Origin: Sphingobacterium sp. UBA5670
GTDB lineage: Bacteria; Bacteroidota; Bacteroidia; Sphingobacteriales; Sphingobacteriaceae
Assembly (NCBI RefSeq): GCF_002420705.1
Contig: NZ_DIIM01000020.1
Span: 72,153-131,668 of the forward strand
Length of the DNA stretch: 59,516 bases
Direction of reading: 5' to 3'
Shown here: piece by piece, positions 45,252 to 53,748 of the stretch
Layout: every line of letters starts with the position of its first letter
Position numbering within the stretch: position 1 is the first letter of the stretch
Notes under the pieces: model-generated
Seen by the model: only the letters and a program-made list of their open reading frames with translations
What the model was told of the DNA's origin: nothing
Databases searched by the model: none
Translations under genes and position numbers: made by a program

Positions 45252-47849
45252 ATGAATTTTAACAACTATACAATCAAGGCCCAGGAGGCCATACAAAAAG
45301 CGTCAGAAATTGCGGCCGGCCATCAACAACAGGCTATTGAAACCGCGCATATTTTAAAAGCTTTACTAACTGTGGATGAAAACGTTGTCAGTCACTTATT
45401 AAAGAAACTAAACGTCAATATCACCTATTTAGGAACTGAACTCGACAAGCAGATAGAAGGATTTCCTAAAGTAAGTGGCAGCAACATTTATTTAAGCAGT
45501 GATGCAAATAATGCGCTGCAGAAAGCACAAGGGTATTTAAAAGAATTCAACGATGAATTTGTCTCTGTGGAGCACTTGCTGTTAGGTATTCTAGCTTCAT
45601 CCGACAAGACCTCAACACTGCTAAAATCACAGGGCGTAACGGACAAGGATTTAAAGACCGCCATAAAAGAATTGCGCGGAAACAGTCGTGTAACCGATCA
45701 AAACGCCGAAGCTACCTACAATGCTTTAGGGAAATATGCCCGAAATCTGAATGAGTATGCTGAATCTGGCAAATTAGATCCTGTGATAGGCCGCGACGAG
45801 GAAATTCGACGTGTCATGCAAATACTCTCCCGTCGTACCAAAAACAACCCTATACTTGTCGGTGAACCAGGGGTTGGTAAAACCGCTATTGCTGAGGGTA
45901 TTGCATACAGAATTATAAAAGGTGATGCTCCGGAAAATCTAAAATCTAAAATCGTATTTTCCTTGGATATGGGCGCCCTCGTAGCTGGAGCTAAATATAA
46001 AGGGGAATTTGAAGAACGCTTAAAAGCTGTTGTTAAAGAGGTTACAGATTCCAACGGCGAAATCATCCTCTTTATTGATGAAATTCACACGTTAGTGGGT
46101 GCAGGCGGTGGTGAAGGTGCAATGGATGCAGCTAACATCCTCAAACCAGCACTGGCCAGAGGGGAACTTCGTGCCATCGGAGCTACAACGTTAAACGAAT
46201 ACCAAAAATATTTCGAAAAGGATAAAGCCCTGGAACGTCGATTCCAAAAAGTTATGGTAGAAGAACCAGATACGCAAGATGCCATATCCATCCTTCGGGG
46301 ATTGAAAGAACGGTACGAAACGCACCATAAGGTTCGTATCCTGGATGAATCCATTATTGCAGCAGTAGAACTATCGCAACGTTATATTGCGGACCGTTTC
46401 CTACCAGACAAGGCGATTGATTTAATTGACGAGGCCGCTTCTAAATTACGTCTGGAGATGGATTCTGTACCTGAGGCAGTCGATGAACTGGAACGCCGCA
46501 TTATGCAACTGGAAATCGAGCGCGAGGCTTTGAAACGTGAAAACGATGATAAAAAGGTGCAGGAGCTTTCAGAAAATATAGCCAATCTATCTGCCGAACG
46601 TGATACGCTGCGTGCCGCATGGCAAGAGGAAAAGAGTTTGGTTGACAATGTAAACCAGGAAATTGAAAACATTGAAAATTATAAACTCGAGGCCGAACAA
46701 GCAGAACGCTCCGGCGATTATGGTAAGGTTGCGGAATTACGTTATGGCCGAATCAAAGAGGCGCAGGAAAAAGTGGAGAAACTGAAAGCTGAGCTCGCCG
46801 AAAAACAGGAAAGCAAACGTATGCTGAAAGAGGAAGTGACTTCTGAAGATATTGCCGATGTTGTCGCTAAGTGGACTGGAATACCCGTAAGTAAAATGAT
46901 TCAGTCTGAGCGCGAAAAATTGCTGAATCTAGAAGAGGAACTCCATAAACGCGTTGCCGGTCAGGATGAAGCAATAGAAGCAATTTCAGATGCGATACGC
47001 CGTTCAAGAGCCGGACTAAATGATGCAAAAAGACCTATAGGATCGTTTATATTCTTAGGTACTACAGGTGTCGGAAAAACAGAATTGGCAAAAGCACTGG
47101 CTGAGTTCTTATTCGACGACGAACAATCGATGGTACGTATTGATATGTCGGAATATCAGGAAAGGCACGCAGTCTCCCGTTTGATTGGAGCGCCTCCGGG
47201 ATATGTAGGTTATGATGAAGGCGGTCAGTTGACAGAGGCCGTCCGGAGACGTCCTTATTCGGTCGTTCTCCTCGATGAAATTGAAAAGGCTCATCCTGAT
47301 GTGTTTAACATACTCTTGCAGGTGTTGGACGATGGCCATCTAACGGACAACAAAGGCCGTACTGTAAACTTCAAGAATACAATTATTATTATGACTTCCA
47401 ATACGGGATCTCATATTATTCAAGAAAATTTCAGTCATTTGAGTGATGACAATAGAGATGAGATCATTGCCAAAACACGCAATGAGGTATTTGACCTGCT
47501 GAAACAATCGATCCGTCCGGAGTTCCTGAACCGTATCGATGAAGTCATTATGTTTACTCCGTTAAGCAGAGACGAAATTGGAGATATTGTTAGGTTACAA
47601 TTTGCCCATGTTCAGAAACAGCTGGCCGAACAAAATATCTTTATCACAGCATCAGACGAAGCGATGGACTGGCTAGCACAGCTTGGTTATGATCCGATTT
47701 ATGGCGCAAGGCCGTTAAAACGGGTCATCCAGAAACGAATCTTGAATGAACTTTCGAAGGAAATATTATCCGGAAAAGTAAGTCGCGACTCCATTATCCG
47801 ACTGGATGTGTTCGATGGTAAATTTGTCTTCATCAATAAACAAGACTAA
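45252..47849 (+). CDS. clpB: ATP-dependent chaperone ClpB
   Basis: 865 residues from ATG at 45252 (the frame extends to 45192 without family sequence), the standard ClpB length. An N-terminal Clp repeat domain (about 1-145) is followed by the first AAA+ module with Walker A GEPGVGKTAIAEG (near 206) and FIDEIHTLVGAGGGEG, a long coiled-coil M domain (about 405-525; ELERRIMQLEIEREALKREN), and the second AAA+ module with GTTGVGKTELAKA and VVLLDEIEKAHPDV. It pulls apart aggregated proteins with DnaK. Monocistronic, ended by a long hairpin. No HrcA-type CIRCE repeat is visible upstream. Confidence 0.98.
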   Translation: MNFNNYTIKAQEAIQKASEIAAGHQQQAIETAHILKALLTVDENVVSHLLKKLNVNITYLGTELDKQIEGFPKVSGSNIYLSSDANNALQKAQGYLKEFNDEFVSVEHLLLGILASSDKTSTLLKSQGVTDKDLKTAIKELRGNSRVTDQNAEATYNALGKYARNLNEYAESGKLDPVIGRDEEIRRVMQILSRRTKNNPILVGEPGVGKTAIAEGIAYRIIKGDAPENLKSKIVFSLDMGALVAGAKYKGEFEERLKAVVKEVTDSNGEIILFIDEIHTLVGAGGGEGAMDAANILKPALARGELRAIGATTLNEYQKYFEKDKALERRFQKVMVEEPDTQDAISILRGLKERYETHHKVRILDESIIAAVELSQRYIADRFLPDKAIDLIDEAASKLRLEMDSVPEAVDELERRIMQLEIEREALKRENDDKKVQELSENIANLSAERDTLRAAWQEEKSLVDNVNQEIENIENYKLEAEQAERSGDYGKVAELRYGRIKEAQEKVEKLKAELAEKQESKRMLKEEVTSEDIADVVAKWTGIPVSKMIQSEREKLLNLEEELHKRVAGQDEAIEAISDAIRRSRAGLNDAKRPIGSFIFLGTTGVGKTELAKALAEFLFDDEQSMVRIDMSEYQERHAVSRLIGAPPGYVGYDEGGQLTEAVRRRPYSVVLLDEIEKAHPDVFNILLQVLDDGHLTDNKGRTVNFKNTIIIMTSNTGSHIIQENFSHLSDDNRDEIIAKTRNEVFDLLKQSIRPEFLNRIDEVIMFTPLSRDEIGDIVRLQFAHVQKQLAEQNIFITASDEAMDWLAQLGYDPIYGARPLKRVIQKRILNELSKEILSGKVSRDSIIRLDVFDGKFVFINKQD

Positions 47850-47851
47850 TA

Positions 47852-47893
47852 AAAAGCGAAGCGCTCGGCAGAAATACCGGGCGCTTCGCTTTT
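47852..47893. terminator. Terminator after clpB
   Basis: A 17-bp stem with one G-U pair (AAAAGCGAAGCGCTCGG against CCGGGCGCTTCGCTTTT, 8-nt loop) begins just after the clpB stop codon and ends in a T-run. It lies between two convergent genes and can act for both. Confidence 0.9.
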
Positions 47894-47912
47894 ATGCCTT
47901 ACAAACTAACCA

Positions 47913-48407
47913 CTAACTACTGATTCCTAGCGCTGTTAATAGCTTCTTTACATCATCTTCTCCGTCCAAATGCTGTATCAGCATTTTCGTTTTCGCATCA
48001 TAAATATATAATGATGGATAATTACTGGGCTTGAATTTTTCGATAAACTGCGTTCCAGCATCAAATAAGAACTTTACATTCGCTGCATTTTTTAATGCCT
48101 TAGCATGCATATTAATAAAACCATCCACATAGGCTTTATCATTCATGGAGATAAAATAAAATGAAACATTCCTTAGCTTTGCTAAGTTCTGTGCAATGCC
48201 CGCTCCCATTTTCTGACAATGCCCACAACCAGGATCATAAAAATTCAGCACGATAAAACCCGACTTGGGCAGTTTATCCGAATTAAACTTACTTGCTTGA
48301 TAAACCTCATCAAAAGTAAAGGCTGGAAGTGTCTTAGGTGCCTGTGCAAACACAGGTTGAATTAAAAAAAAAGCGCTCGCAAAAAACAGAGAATAAAGAA
48401 ACCTCAT
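47913..48407 (-). CDS. Secreted thioredoxin-fold protein
   Basis: 164 residues. Signal peptide 1-21 (cleavage after VFA), then a thioredoxin-like domain of about 40-160 with the redox motif CGHC in LNFYDPGCGHCQKMG (Cys about 61 and 64), a PSLYIYD strand with the conserved cis-Pro position, and a C-terminal helix. It probably acts as a periplasmic thiol-disulfide protein of the TlpA/DUF5106-like kind. No cytochrome-biogenesis gene is adjacent, so its partner is unknown. It converges on clpB. Confidence 0.85.
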   Translation of the reverse strand: MRFLYSLFFASAFFLIQPVFAQAPKTLPAFTFDEVYQASKFNSDKLPKSGFIVLNFYDPGCGHCQKMGAGIAQNLAKLRNVSFYFISMNDKAYVDGFINMHAKALKNAANVKFLFDAGTQFIEKFKPSNYPSLYIYDAKTKMLIQHLDGEDDVKKLLTALGISS

Positions 48408-48564
48408 GTTAAAGAATTTTAAACCAACAATGAATATTCAATTAATTTTAATCAATAATACCTAAAACTGCGCGTCAATACACTAATATTTTAGTTTTTT
48501 TACAAAAAATCCGTAAGTTTGGGCTAATTTTTAAATCGATCAAATCTATTAATACTCATTAATC

Positions 48565-49137
48565 GTGAAAAAACGAATTGCTATTTTTGCTTCAGGTTCA
48601 GGTTCCAATGCTCAAAAAATAATGGAACATTTTAAATATTCAGATGAAGCTGAGGTTGCCTTGATCTTATCTAACAATCCTGATGCATACGTTATTCAGC
48701 GGGCAGACAATTTTGAAATCCCGGCACATATTTTCGATCGTGAAGAATTTTACAAAACAGACAACGTTGTCAATATCCTGAAGAACTTGAATATTGATCT
48801 TATTGTCTTAGCAGGTTTCCTTTGGCTTGTTCCAACCAACCTGCTAAAAGCATTTCCGAATCAAATCATTAATATTCATCCTGCCCTCCTGCCAAAATAT
48901 GGTGGCAAGGGAATGTATGGCGATCATGTGCATAAAGCTGTTCTGGCGAATAAAGAAGAGGAACATGGTATCACAATACACTTTGCCAATGAACACTTCG
49001 ACGAAGGAGAAATTATCCATCAGGCGCGTTTTAAAGTTGATCCAAACGACACATTGGATATCATCAAGTTTAAAGGGCAGCAACTCGAACACCAATACTT
49101 CCCAAAAATTATCGAGAATCTGATCAAAAAAATGTAA
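48565..49137 (+). CDS. purN: Phosphoribosylglycinamide formyltransferase
   Basis: 190 residues, the usual size of PurN, which transfers a formyl group from 10-formyltetrahydrofolate to GAR in purine synthesis. Motifs: AIFASGSGSNAQKIMEHF (phosphate-binding loop), DLIVLAGFLWLVP, INIHPALLPKYGGKGMYG with the catalytic Asn-His, and HFDEGEIIHQARF with the catalytic Asp. The start is GTG at 48565, since no ATG precedes the conserved RIAIFASG. A -7 element TAAGTTTG lies at 48514-48521. It is not linked to other pur genes here. Confidence 0.95.
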   Translation: MKKRIAIFASGSGSNAQKIMEHFKYSDEAEVALILSNNPDAYVIQRADNFEIPAHIFDREEFYKTDNVVNILKNLNIDLIVLAGFLWLVPTNLLKAFPNQIINIHPALLPKYGGKGMYGDHVHKAVLANKEEEHGITIHFANEHFDEGEIIHQARFKVDPNDTLDIIKFKGQQLEHQYFPKIIENLIKKM

Positions 49138-49165
49138 AAACAATTTTATTATTTAGAATTGTTTT
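49137..49165 (+). terminator. AT-rich hairpin after purN
   Basis: AAAACAATT and AATTGTTTT form a 9-bp stem with an 11-nt loop right after the purN stop; the right arm supplies a short T-run. It is weak, AT-rich, and also overlaps the promoter area of the next gene. Confidence 0.4.
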
Positions 49166-49187
49166 AAACAAATCGTAACTTTGCTTC

Positions 49188-49370
49188 ATGAACGAAGTTA
49201 TTGAATCGGTGATGGATGTATGTGAGTCAGAAAACAAAGGCCATGTGTTTCAATTTAGAAATACAGCCATGAACCCCTTTTCTGACTTTTCATGTGCTTG
49301 TTTTAAGAAGTGCTGCAAAAAGTACAAAGAAGGTAAACGTTGTAAAAAGTGTCCTGGTCAGAAAAAATAG
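49188..49370 (+). CDS. Small cysteine- and lysine-rich protein
   Basis: 60 residues. The C-terminal half is packed with Cys and Lys: FSDFSCACFKKCCKKYKEGK then RCKKCPGQKK, giving seven Cys (one more near position 12). The Cys spacing resembles a small metal-binding knuckle, and the basic charge would suit nucleic-acid or ribosome contact, but neither is shown. No signal peptide. A TAACTTTG -7 element (49176-49183) sits 4 bp before the ATG, implying a leaderless or nearly leaderless mRNA. I recall similar CKKC-ending mini-proteins in Bacteroidota, without a known function. Confidence 0.65.
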   Translation: MNEVIESVMDVCESENKGHVFQFRNTAMNPFSDFSCACFKKCCKKYKEGKRCKKCPGQKK

Positions 49371-49386
49371 ACACGCCTCTGATTTG

Positions 49387-50619
49387 CTATTCTTCCAGGT
49401 AGTCCAAATCTTTATCAAAACTTTCTTCCAATTGTGTCAGCGAATAGATCGCTATTCCTGAAAGCAATAAGACCATAGTAATTGCAGCCGGTACGATACC
49501 AAAAGCATTGACCAGTACCCCATAGATCATTGTTGATGGAATGAGTGCGCCTCGAACAAAATTAGGTGCAGTAGTTGCCACAGTCGCTCTGAGATTGGTA
49601 CCGAATTGCTCTGCCGAAATCGTTACAAATGTAGCCCAATACCCTACTCCTAAGCCCATCACAAATGCTAAGCCTAAAAATTTGGTTGCAGTAATACCGT
49701 CGCTCAACAAATACCAAAGCGAACTGACAATGATAATTACCTGGCAAATAAGGACAACTTTCTTCCGGGATTTTAAAACTTGTGCAAATATACCCGCTAA
49801 TACATCACCCAATGATATACCTATATACGTAAACATCACCCCTTTTCCAGCACTCAGCACATCTGTAGTACCTAATGCCTTCCCTATTTCGGGTGCTTGA
49901 GTCACCAATACACCGACAACAAACCAAATAGGCAGCCCGATACAAAGGCAATTAATATAGCGTTTTAACCGGCTCTTATTCGTAAAAAGCATGCGAATAT
50001 CACCTTTTACTACCCCCGAATGATCTTGTTCCTTGAACAAACCTGATTCAAAGGACCCCACACGCAAAAGTAATAATAGTAAACCCATGCCTCCACCAAC
50101 GAAATAAGCCGTGCGCCAATCAAATTCTTCAGACACAAAATAAGCAAGGATAGCTCCCAATACCCCGACTCCAGCAACCAACATCGTACCGTAACCACGT
50201 TTTGACTTGTGCATACTTTCGGAGACCAAGGTAATACCCGCTCCCAACTCTCCCGCTAAACCAATACCCGCTATAAAACGAATAATACCATACATAAGCA
50301 CATCATGTACAAAGCCATTTGCGATATTTGCTAAAGAATAGAGAAGAATCGATCCAAAGAGCACTTTTAAACGGCCATATTTATCACCAATAATTCCCCA
50401 AATGATGCCGCCCAATAGCAAACCACCCATTTGCATATTAAGTACAAATTCACCTTTAACCCGCATTTCTTCAGCGGGAACACCAATATCAGTAAAGGAC
50501 TGAATACGGACAATGGAAAAAATAATTAAATCATAGATATCGACAAAGTATCCCAGTGATGCGATCATAACCAGTAACCATACTTTATTGTCGGGTCGAT
50601 TTTCTTTTAGTGTTGACAT
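49387..50619 (-). CDS. MFS transporter, metabolite/sugar-porter-like
   Basis: 410 residues with about 12 membrane helices. The first helix YFVDIYDLIIFSIVR has the Asp typical of the metabolite:proton symporter branch, and the loop between helices 2 and 3 has GDKYGRLKVLFGS, the MFS signature. The helix-4/5 region is IRFIAGIGLAGELGAGITLV. Members import organic acids, osmolytes or sugars with protons. No enzyme gene next to it indicates the substrate. It converges on the Cys-rich mini-gene and is divergent from the DUF4442 gene. Confidence 0.88.
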   Translation of the reverse strand: MSTLKENRPDNKVWLLVMIASLGYFVDIYDLIIFSIVRIQSFTDIGVPAEEMRVKGEFVLNMQMGGLLLGGIIWGIIGDKYGRLKVLFGSILLYSLANIANGFVHDVLMYGIIRFIAGIGLAGELGAGITLVSESMHKSKRGYGTMLVAGVGVLGAILAYFVSEEFDWRTAYFVGGGMGLLLLLLRVGSFESGLFKEQDHSGVVKGDIRMLFTNKSRLKRYINCLCIGLPIWFVVGVLVTQAPEIGKALGTTDVLSAGKGVMFTYIGISLGDVLAGIFAQVLKSRKKVVLICQVIIIVSSLWYLLSDGITATKFLGLAFVMGLGVGYWATFVTISAEQFGTNLRATVATTAPNFVRGALIPSTMIYGVLVNAFGIVPAAITMVLLLSGIAIYSLTQLEESFDKDLDYLEE

Positions 50620-50711
50620 TTTAGGTTTTTTGAAGCTGTAAAAATACCATAGTGAAGCTACAAAACCAAGATTTCAGAAAATATTCCGATACATTGTTTT
50701 ATTTTTGCTTT

Positions 50712-51209
50712 ATGAGATACAGTCCACTTGCCTTAACTTGGCTATTGCGTATTTATCCGCCTTTTCTGTTTCAAGGAATATGGGTAAAAAAAATTAGTCC
50801 CGGCTTTCAAGGTGCCCAAGTAAAAATATACAAGACACCATTCAATATCAATACAAACAGAACACTATTTGGTGGAACGATATTCGCTGCTGCAGATCCT
50901 ATATTTCCCATCCTGATCGATCAATATCTTCAAAAAATTGGTTTCAAGAAAACAGTAGCCTGGCTAAAATCATCACAGATCGTTTTTAAGAAGCCCGGAA
51001 AGACCAGCGTAGAGTATGCTGTAAATCTTTCCGAAGAGGTACTTGAAGAATGCGCACAAACGATCAGAACAAAAGGAAAGATTGTAAGAGATTTTACTTT
51101 GGAGATCAAAGACAAAACAGGTGACTTATGTGCTACGGTACGCTGTGAAACCTATATTCGTGACTTGAATTTTACATTCCCGTCCAGAAATCGAAATGTC
51201 GAGCCATAA
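50712..51209 (+). CDS. DUF4442 hotdog-fold (PaaI-like thioesterase-related) protein
   Basis: 165 residues from ATG at 50712. The frame extends upstream to a GTG at 50652, but an exact -7 element TATTTTTG lies at 50700-50707, just before the ATG, and the family starts near LRIYPPFLFQGIWV. DUF4442 proteins have one hotdog domain related to acyl-CoA thioesterases: NTNRTLFGGTIFAAADPIF is the core helix region, followed by VAWLKSSQIVFKKPGK and DKTGDLCATVRCETYI strands. The substrate is probably an acyl thioester, unproven. It lies 39 bp upstream of a lipoprotein gene. Confidence 0.85.
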   Translation: MRYSPLALTWLLRIYPPFLFQGIWVKKISPGFQGAQVKIYKTPFNINTNRTLFGGTIFAAADPIFPILIDQYLQKIGFKKTVAWLKSSQIVFKKPGKTSVEYAVNLSEEVLEECAQTIRTKGKIVRDFTLEIKDKTGDLCATVRCETYIRDLNFTFPSRNRNVEP

Positions 51210-51248
51210 GAAATTGATATATTTGTCGAATTACCAAAAACAAGAAAC

Positions 51249-51671
51249 ATGAATAAAATCGCTTTTTTGGCTATCGCATCTCTGGCAATAGCAGCATGTG
51301 GGACGAATGGAAATGGCGCAACGACAGTAAAAGCCCTGCAAGATTCAACCATAAAAATCCATGATGAAATCATGCCCCAAATTGCCCATTTCGACCGCGA
51401 TGCCGTCAAGATAGATTCCATTCTGGCAAATTTAAAAACTATTAAGACAGCCCGGACGGATTTAGATACCATTGCGACAAGGAAAGAACTGAGTGTTTTA
51501 AAAGCTAACTTAGAAAGCGCCACAGACCATATGATGGACTGGATGAAAGGCTACAATCCGGATTCAACAGATGTCAAATATTTCGAAACAGAACTACAGA
51601 AAGTAAGTGATATGAAAAAGATATTTGATAATGTCTCCAAAGAAAGTGAAGGAAAATTAAAGAATTTTTAA
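51249..51671 (+). CDS. Hypothetical helical lipoprotein
   Basis: 140 residues. A signal peptide with lipobox AAC (LAIAACGTNGN, Cys17) targets it to the envelope. The rest is almost entirely helical with heptad-like spacing (VKIDSILANLKTIKTARTDL, LSVLKANLESATDHMMDWMK), suggesting a coiled-coil or small helical bundle. Similar Bacteroidota proteins have been given the uninformative name viral A-type inclusion protein. It precedes the SCO/cytochrome c pair by about 90 bp on the same strand, so a link to respiratory-chain assembly is possible but not demonstrated. Confidence 0.75.
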   Translation: MNKIAFLAIASLAIAACGTNGNGATTVKALQDSTIKIHDEIMPQIAHFDRDAVKIDSILANLKTIKTARTDLDTIATRKELSVLKANLESATDHMMDWMKGYNPDSTDVKYFETELQKVSDMKKIFDNVSKESEGKLKNF

Positions 51672-51699
51672 GTCCAAAAGACTTCACAAGTTCAACAAA

Positions 51700-51768
51700 A
51701 TGGCCACGGAACGAATTAATATAGTCGGGAAGTTAAGCCAAACCTTAAAACAAAAAATAAAAACATGA
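51700..51768 (+). CDS. Possible 22-residue leader peptide before the SCO gene
   Basis: ATG at 51700 opens a 22-codon frame (MATERINIVGKLSQTLKQ and on) whose TGA overlaps the SCO start in an ATGA junction. It is basic and has no signal sequence. It could couple translation to the SCO gene or be chance; no Shine-Dalgarno or codon evidence supports it. Confidence 0.2.
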   Translation: MATERINIVGKLSQTLKQKIKT

Positions 51769-52412
51769 GATCCATAACTAAATTTTACTGCGCAACTTTT
51801 CTATTACTTGGGTTCTTTTCCTGTAAAAATAATAGTCAGACAAACTTACCGATCTATGGCGAAAGGGAGGCTGTAGAAAAAACAGTTGATGGAAAAAAAA
51901 TTGTAGATACCCTTTACCATACAATACCGCCATTTAAACTTCTTAATCAAGATAGTGCGATGATTTCGGATAAAGATTTTGATGGAAAAGTGTATGTTGC
52001 CAACTTCTTCTTTACCCATTGCCCAAGCATCTGCCCGACAATGAACCGCAATCTTCTAAAGATATACCAGCAATATAAAGACAATGATGAGGTTCGTTTT
52101 CTGTCCCATAGTATCGACTTTAAATACGATCAGCCATACGTTTTGAAAGATTATGCCAACAAATTGGGTGTAAGCAATAATCATTGGCAATTTGTATCAG
52201 GAACGAAAGCTGAAATTTATGGTCTTGCCAATCAATACCTGGTTTATACTGCAGAGGATAAAAATGCACCCGGCGGCTATGATCATCAGGGCTACCTTGT
52301 TTTGATTGATAAAGATAAACGTATTCGAGGTGCTTATGACGGCACGAATGATGAGCAGGTAAAAAAATTAATGAACGATCTACCATCCTTATTGAGCGAG
52401 GCGAAAAAATAA
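51765..52412 (+). CDS. SCO1/SenC-type copper chaperone
   Basis: 215 residues. A lipoprotein signal (LGFFSC, Cys about 20) precedes a thioredoxin-fold SCO domain with the copper-binding motif CPSICP in FFTHCPSICPTMNRN (Cys about 86 and 90) and the conserved distal His in GGYDHQGYLVLIDKD. SCO proteins load copper into the CuA site of cytochrome c oxidase and may also act as thiol reductants. The cytochrome c gene follows after 1 bp, which supports a respiratory role. No oxidase subunit genes lie within the window. Confidence 0.93.
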   Translation: MRSITKFYCATFLLLGFFSCKNNSQTNLPIYGEREAVEKTVDGKKIVDTLYHTIPPFKLLNQDSAMISDKDFDGKVYVANFFFTHCPSICPTMNRNLLKIYQQYKDNDEVRFLSHSIDFKYDQPYVLKDYANKLGVSNNHWQFVSGTKAEIYGLANQYLVYTAEDKNAPGGYDHQGYLVLIDKDKRIRGAYDGTNDEQVKKLMNDLPSLLSEAKK

Positions 52413-52413
52413 T

Positions 52414-52833
52414 ATGCGCATTCTCCTAACAACATGCCTGGCAATTGGCGCGTTAATGCTTATATGGACAGGCTGTCAGAGTGAAGTTGATATCAAAACG
52501 GCACAATATGCTGTAAACGGTCAAAAAGTATATATAAACCATTGTCAAAATTGCCATGGAGAGAAGGGCGAAGGATTGGGCACCCTCTACCCGCCTTTAA
52601 CAGATACCACATTTTTACAGGTTAATCGCCATAAACTAGCTTGTATCATCAAGCATGGAACTTCTGGTGAGCTGGAAGTCGCAGGCAAAAAGTTCAATAG
52701 TGTAATGCCGGCATCTAATCTCTCTGCTGTGGATATCGCTTATGTACTGACATATATCAATACTAAAATCAACAAAGGAAAACACAGTTACCCTTTGGAT
52801 GAGGTGGAAAGAAATTTAAAAAATTGTCAATAA
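52414..52833 (+). CDS. Class I cytochrome c lipoprotein
   Basis: 139 residues with a lipobox signal (LIWTGC, Cys about 21) and one c-type haem domain (about 30-130). The haem motif is CQNCH in VYINHCQNCHGEKGEG, and the axial Met is likely in KKFNSVMPASNLS. A monohaem electron carrier anchored to the envelope, cotranscribed with the SCO gene 1 bp upstream. It probably accepts or donates electrons in the oxidase branch that the SCO protein helps to assemble. Confidence 0.92.
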   Translation: MRILLTTCLAIGALMLIWTGCQSEVDIKTAQYAVNGQKVYINHCQNCHGEKGEGLGTLYPPLTDTTFLQVNRHKLACIIKHGTSGELEVAGKKFNSVMPASNLSAVDIAYVLTYINTKINKGKHSYPLDEVERNLKNCQ

Positions 52834-52867
52834 AGAGAGGGAGCTTTGCCAAAAGCTCCCTCTCTTT
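52832..52867 (+). terminator. Terminator after the SCO/cytochrome c operon
   Basis: AAAGAGAGGGAGCTTT (52832-52847) and AAAGCTCCCTCTCTTT (52852-52867) form a perfect 16-bp stem with a GCCA loop, beginning inside the stop codon and followed by T. A clear intrinsic terminator. Confidence 0.93.
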
Positions 52868-53137
52868 TTAACACCCACTTCCCAACAAAGATGTCCTCCC
52901 GATGAACAAAAAAGGATTCCCGCATCCATTTGAACCAAAGTTGAAACAACACCACTAAACAGCCCCATTAAGCTTCCGGAACGCTTCCATTACCTATTGA
53001 CAAAAAAAATAAAAAGATGAAAACAATTTTATCCTTTTTTCCTTATTGTATTATTGATCCAAATCGTTTTACATTTATTGATTTATAACAATAATCTGAC
53101 ATTTTGGATACAAATTAATCGCTAATTTTGCAACCGA
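52868..53137. other. Intergenic region before the efflux operon
   Basis: With the terminator, this makes a 304-bp space between the cytochrome c and tetR genes. No open frame of note; AT-rich toward its right end, where the tetR promoter lies. I see no other structure in it. Confidence 0.5.
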
Positions 53138-53147
53138 ATGAACGTTC
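53123..53147 (+). promoter_or_regulatory. tetR promoter with overlapping GAACGTTC palindrome
   Basis: TAATTTTG (53123-53130) is an exact TAnnTTTG -7 element; TTTG at 53103-53106 lies 16 nt upstream as the -33. The 8-bp palindrome GAACGTTC at 53140-53147 follows the likely start point and is a reasonable autoregulatory site for the encoded TetR protein. Confidence 0.55.
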
Positions 53148-53152
53148 GATTG

Positions 53153-53740
53153 ATGAATTCTAATGAAAAAATAGCGGCAGTATTTGCCAGCACACTAAAA
53201 CTTATACAAACAAACGGCTTCCACGGGACGCCGATGAGTAAAATCGCCCAAGAGTCAGATGTGGCAATCGGAACTATCTACCATTATTTCCCTTCTAAAG
53301 ATGATCTCATTTTTGCCTTGTTCAAACATTGCCGGGCATTACTAAATGATTATATTTTTGATGGTATAAAAGATGATTTCAGCTACAAAGATTCTTTTTT
53401 CCATGTGTGGCGCAATTTTGTGAAGTTTTATTTAGAAAACGGTCATGTCTTCAGTTTTTTTGAGCAATTCTTCTCCTCTCCTTATTACGAAAAAAATAAG
53501 GCTGAGATACAGGAACCTGTAGGAGGCCAAAATAAAGTTGTCGATTTTTTACAGGAAGGTATAGACCGCAAAATTTTGAAACAAGTGAATGTACATCTGC
53601 TTGTGGCCAGTTACATCGGAGTCGCATTGTCTACCGTTCACAGCATAAAATTCAAAGACCTGAGCTTTTCTGAAGAAAATATGGAGGAATTGATTGGAAT
53701 TATTTGGGATGGAGCAATTAATAGAGAAAAAAATAATTAA
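53153..53740 (+). CDS. TetR/AcrR-family repressor of the RND operon
   Basis: 195 residues from the ATG at 53153; a start at 53138 adds five residues but would place the palindromic operator candidate inside the gene. The N-terminal helix-turn-helix (about 1-60) is typical of TetR: TLKLIQTNGFHGTPMSKIAQ, then VAIGTIYHYFPSKDDLIF. The C-terminal helical ligand-binding domain (about 70-190) is variable. It lies 8 bp before the TolC-like gene, so it is cotranscribed with the pump and probably represses it until a ligand binds. Confidence 0.9.
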   Translation: MNSNEKIAAVFASTLKLIQTNGFHGTPMSKIAQESDVAIGTIYHYFPSKDDLIFALFKHCRALLNDYIFDGIKDDFSYKDSFFHVWRNFVKFYLENGHVFSFFEQFFSSPYYEKNKAEIQEPVGGQNKVVDFLQEGIDRKILKQVNVHLLVASYIGVALSTVHSIKFKDLSFSEENMEELIGIIWDGAINREKNN

Positions 53741-53748
53741 TTACATAT

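Noticed and set aside
45716..47339. Several antisense frames of 76-116 codons inside clpB
   Set aside because: They lie on the opposite strand of a strongly conserved gene, have Ser/Arg-rich translations without domains, and arise from its codon bias.
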